DNA of 64,000 nucleotides from positions 79,988 to 143,987 of the forward strand of contig CAVVCQ010000007.1 in NCBI GenBank assembly GCA_963746805.1, written 5' to 3'. A program made the translations under genes and the position numbers. The notes below the pieces were generated by a model, which worked only from the letters and a program-made list of their open reading frames with translations, was not told the origin of the DNA and did no database searches. This DNA comes from DATHTC01 sp963746805. GTDB taxonomy: Bacteria; Actinomycetota; Thermoleophilia; Gaiellales; Gaiellaceae. Shown here piece after piece: positions 63,523 to 64,000 of this stretch (position 1 is its first letter; every line of letters starts with the position of its first letter).

Positions 63523-64000
63523 TGAACACGAGTCCGGGCGGGCCCCGCCCGCCGCAGGGGGCGCCGTCGCCGAAACCGGCTAGGCACCGAACTCGCCAGG
63601 CCACGGTAGAGAACCGGTGCCCCGGCCGTACATGACCCGATCAGGTCAACCCGCGCGCAGCCCAAGCCAGAAGTGACGCCCTGTCGCGTCGCGATGCGTT
63701 TTCCGCGCGGCTCCGGTCTTCCGAGGGGGAAGTCCCTCCCGGGGCACGGCACATGCGTTCGAGCTGGGCCGGCGTCTAAGCAGACGGAAGGCTCGAGCGC
63801 GGCGCGGTCGTCCAGGCGGACCGCAGGTTCCTGGGCGCGGCCGGGTCTGCCTAGGTGCGGGCTGGGTCGCGAAGCTGGCGCTGTTTGGCCGGGGGTCGGC
63901 CTGCAGCCGTTCACCTCCGAGGACGCGACTCGGCCCGCGAAACCGCGGCCGCCTGATCGTTCGTATGTCCGGGCGACGATCACTCGCGCCGGGAGGAGCC
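63523..64000. other. Right end of window, no supported gene
   Basis: A reverse frame (63378-63983) is open but has no protein-like composition. The stretch holds a short M14-like tail next to the terminator and the second copy of the dispersed element (63592-63650). Confidence 0.4.
63592..63650 (+). repeat. Dispersed element, copy 2
   Basis: CTCGCCAGGCCACGGTAG, a 23-base divergent middle, then ATGACCCGATCAGGTCAAC; matches 44793-44850 in orientation, ends and spacing. Confidence 0.6.

Overview
The window is about 70% GC, uses GTG, TTG and probably CTG starts, and is dense with genes on both strands. Its gene content points to a high-GC actinobacterium, most like the Thermoleophilia (Gaiella/Solirubrobacter type). 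The indicators are an adenosylcobalamin-dependent ribonucleotide reductase, a BTAD/AAA regulator, an ANTAR response regulator, a LytR_C protein, a sigma/anti-sigma pair, NlpC/P60 wall hydrolases and a groES-groEL pair. This is inferred from family knowledge; no phylogeny was run.

1-13.6 kb: an isoprenoid pair (polyprenyl synthase end, geranylgeranyl-reductase-like flavoprotein). Then a reverse-strand operon with overlapping stops and starts: LtrA, glpD, glpK, alpha/beta hydrolase. A cysteine-synthase-like enzyme and an L,D-transpeptidase follow. Two nearly identical NlpC/P60 genes lie 3.1 kb apart in direct orientation and bracket a lipoprotein, an ECF sigma factor and its anti-sigma factor. 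A secreted cupredoxin follows, with two tandemly duplicated tiny acidic genes overlapping or abutting its 3' end.

13.7-25.2 kb: divergently from the cupredoxin, a two-gene GMC dehydrogenase module (small subunit and flavoprotein). Then nrdJ between strong hairpins, a secreted protein, an O-antigen-ligase/TPR protein, a LytR_C protein, a nucleotide-sugar epimerase, and tmk-holB.

25.2-44.5 kb: a hairpin-rich gap and a membrane-tailed ECF sigma factor; a peptide-type ABC transporter lacking most subunits; a 1206-residue BTAD/AAA/TPR regulator; an ArsR-SRPBCC operon with a double operator next to clpP; a decayed gene and tRNA-Thr(CGT); a principal-type sigma factor; groES-groEL; an ANTAR regulator and an LPG-synthase-like membrane protein.

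44.5-64 kb: more accessory content: SDR, phosphotransferase with cysteine dioxygenase, PadR plus ABC exporter (MacB/FtsX type), VOC, GNAT, DUF899, spondin-like and M14 carboxypeptidase genes. The last part (57-64 kb) holds small secreted or hypothetical genes and fragments of genes present elsewhere in the window.

At least ten otherwise well-conserved genes are broken by single frameshifts. Many of these can be restored by adding one CG dinucleotide or removing one base, so consensus error in the assembly is a serious alternative to true pseudogenes. No CRISPR array, insertion sequence transposase, rRNA or origin was seen.
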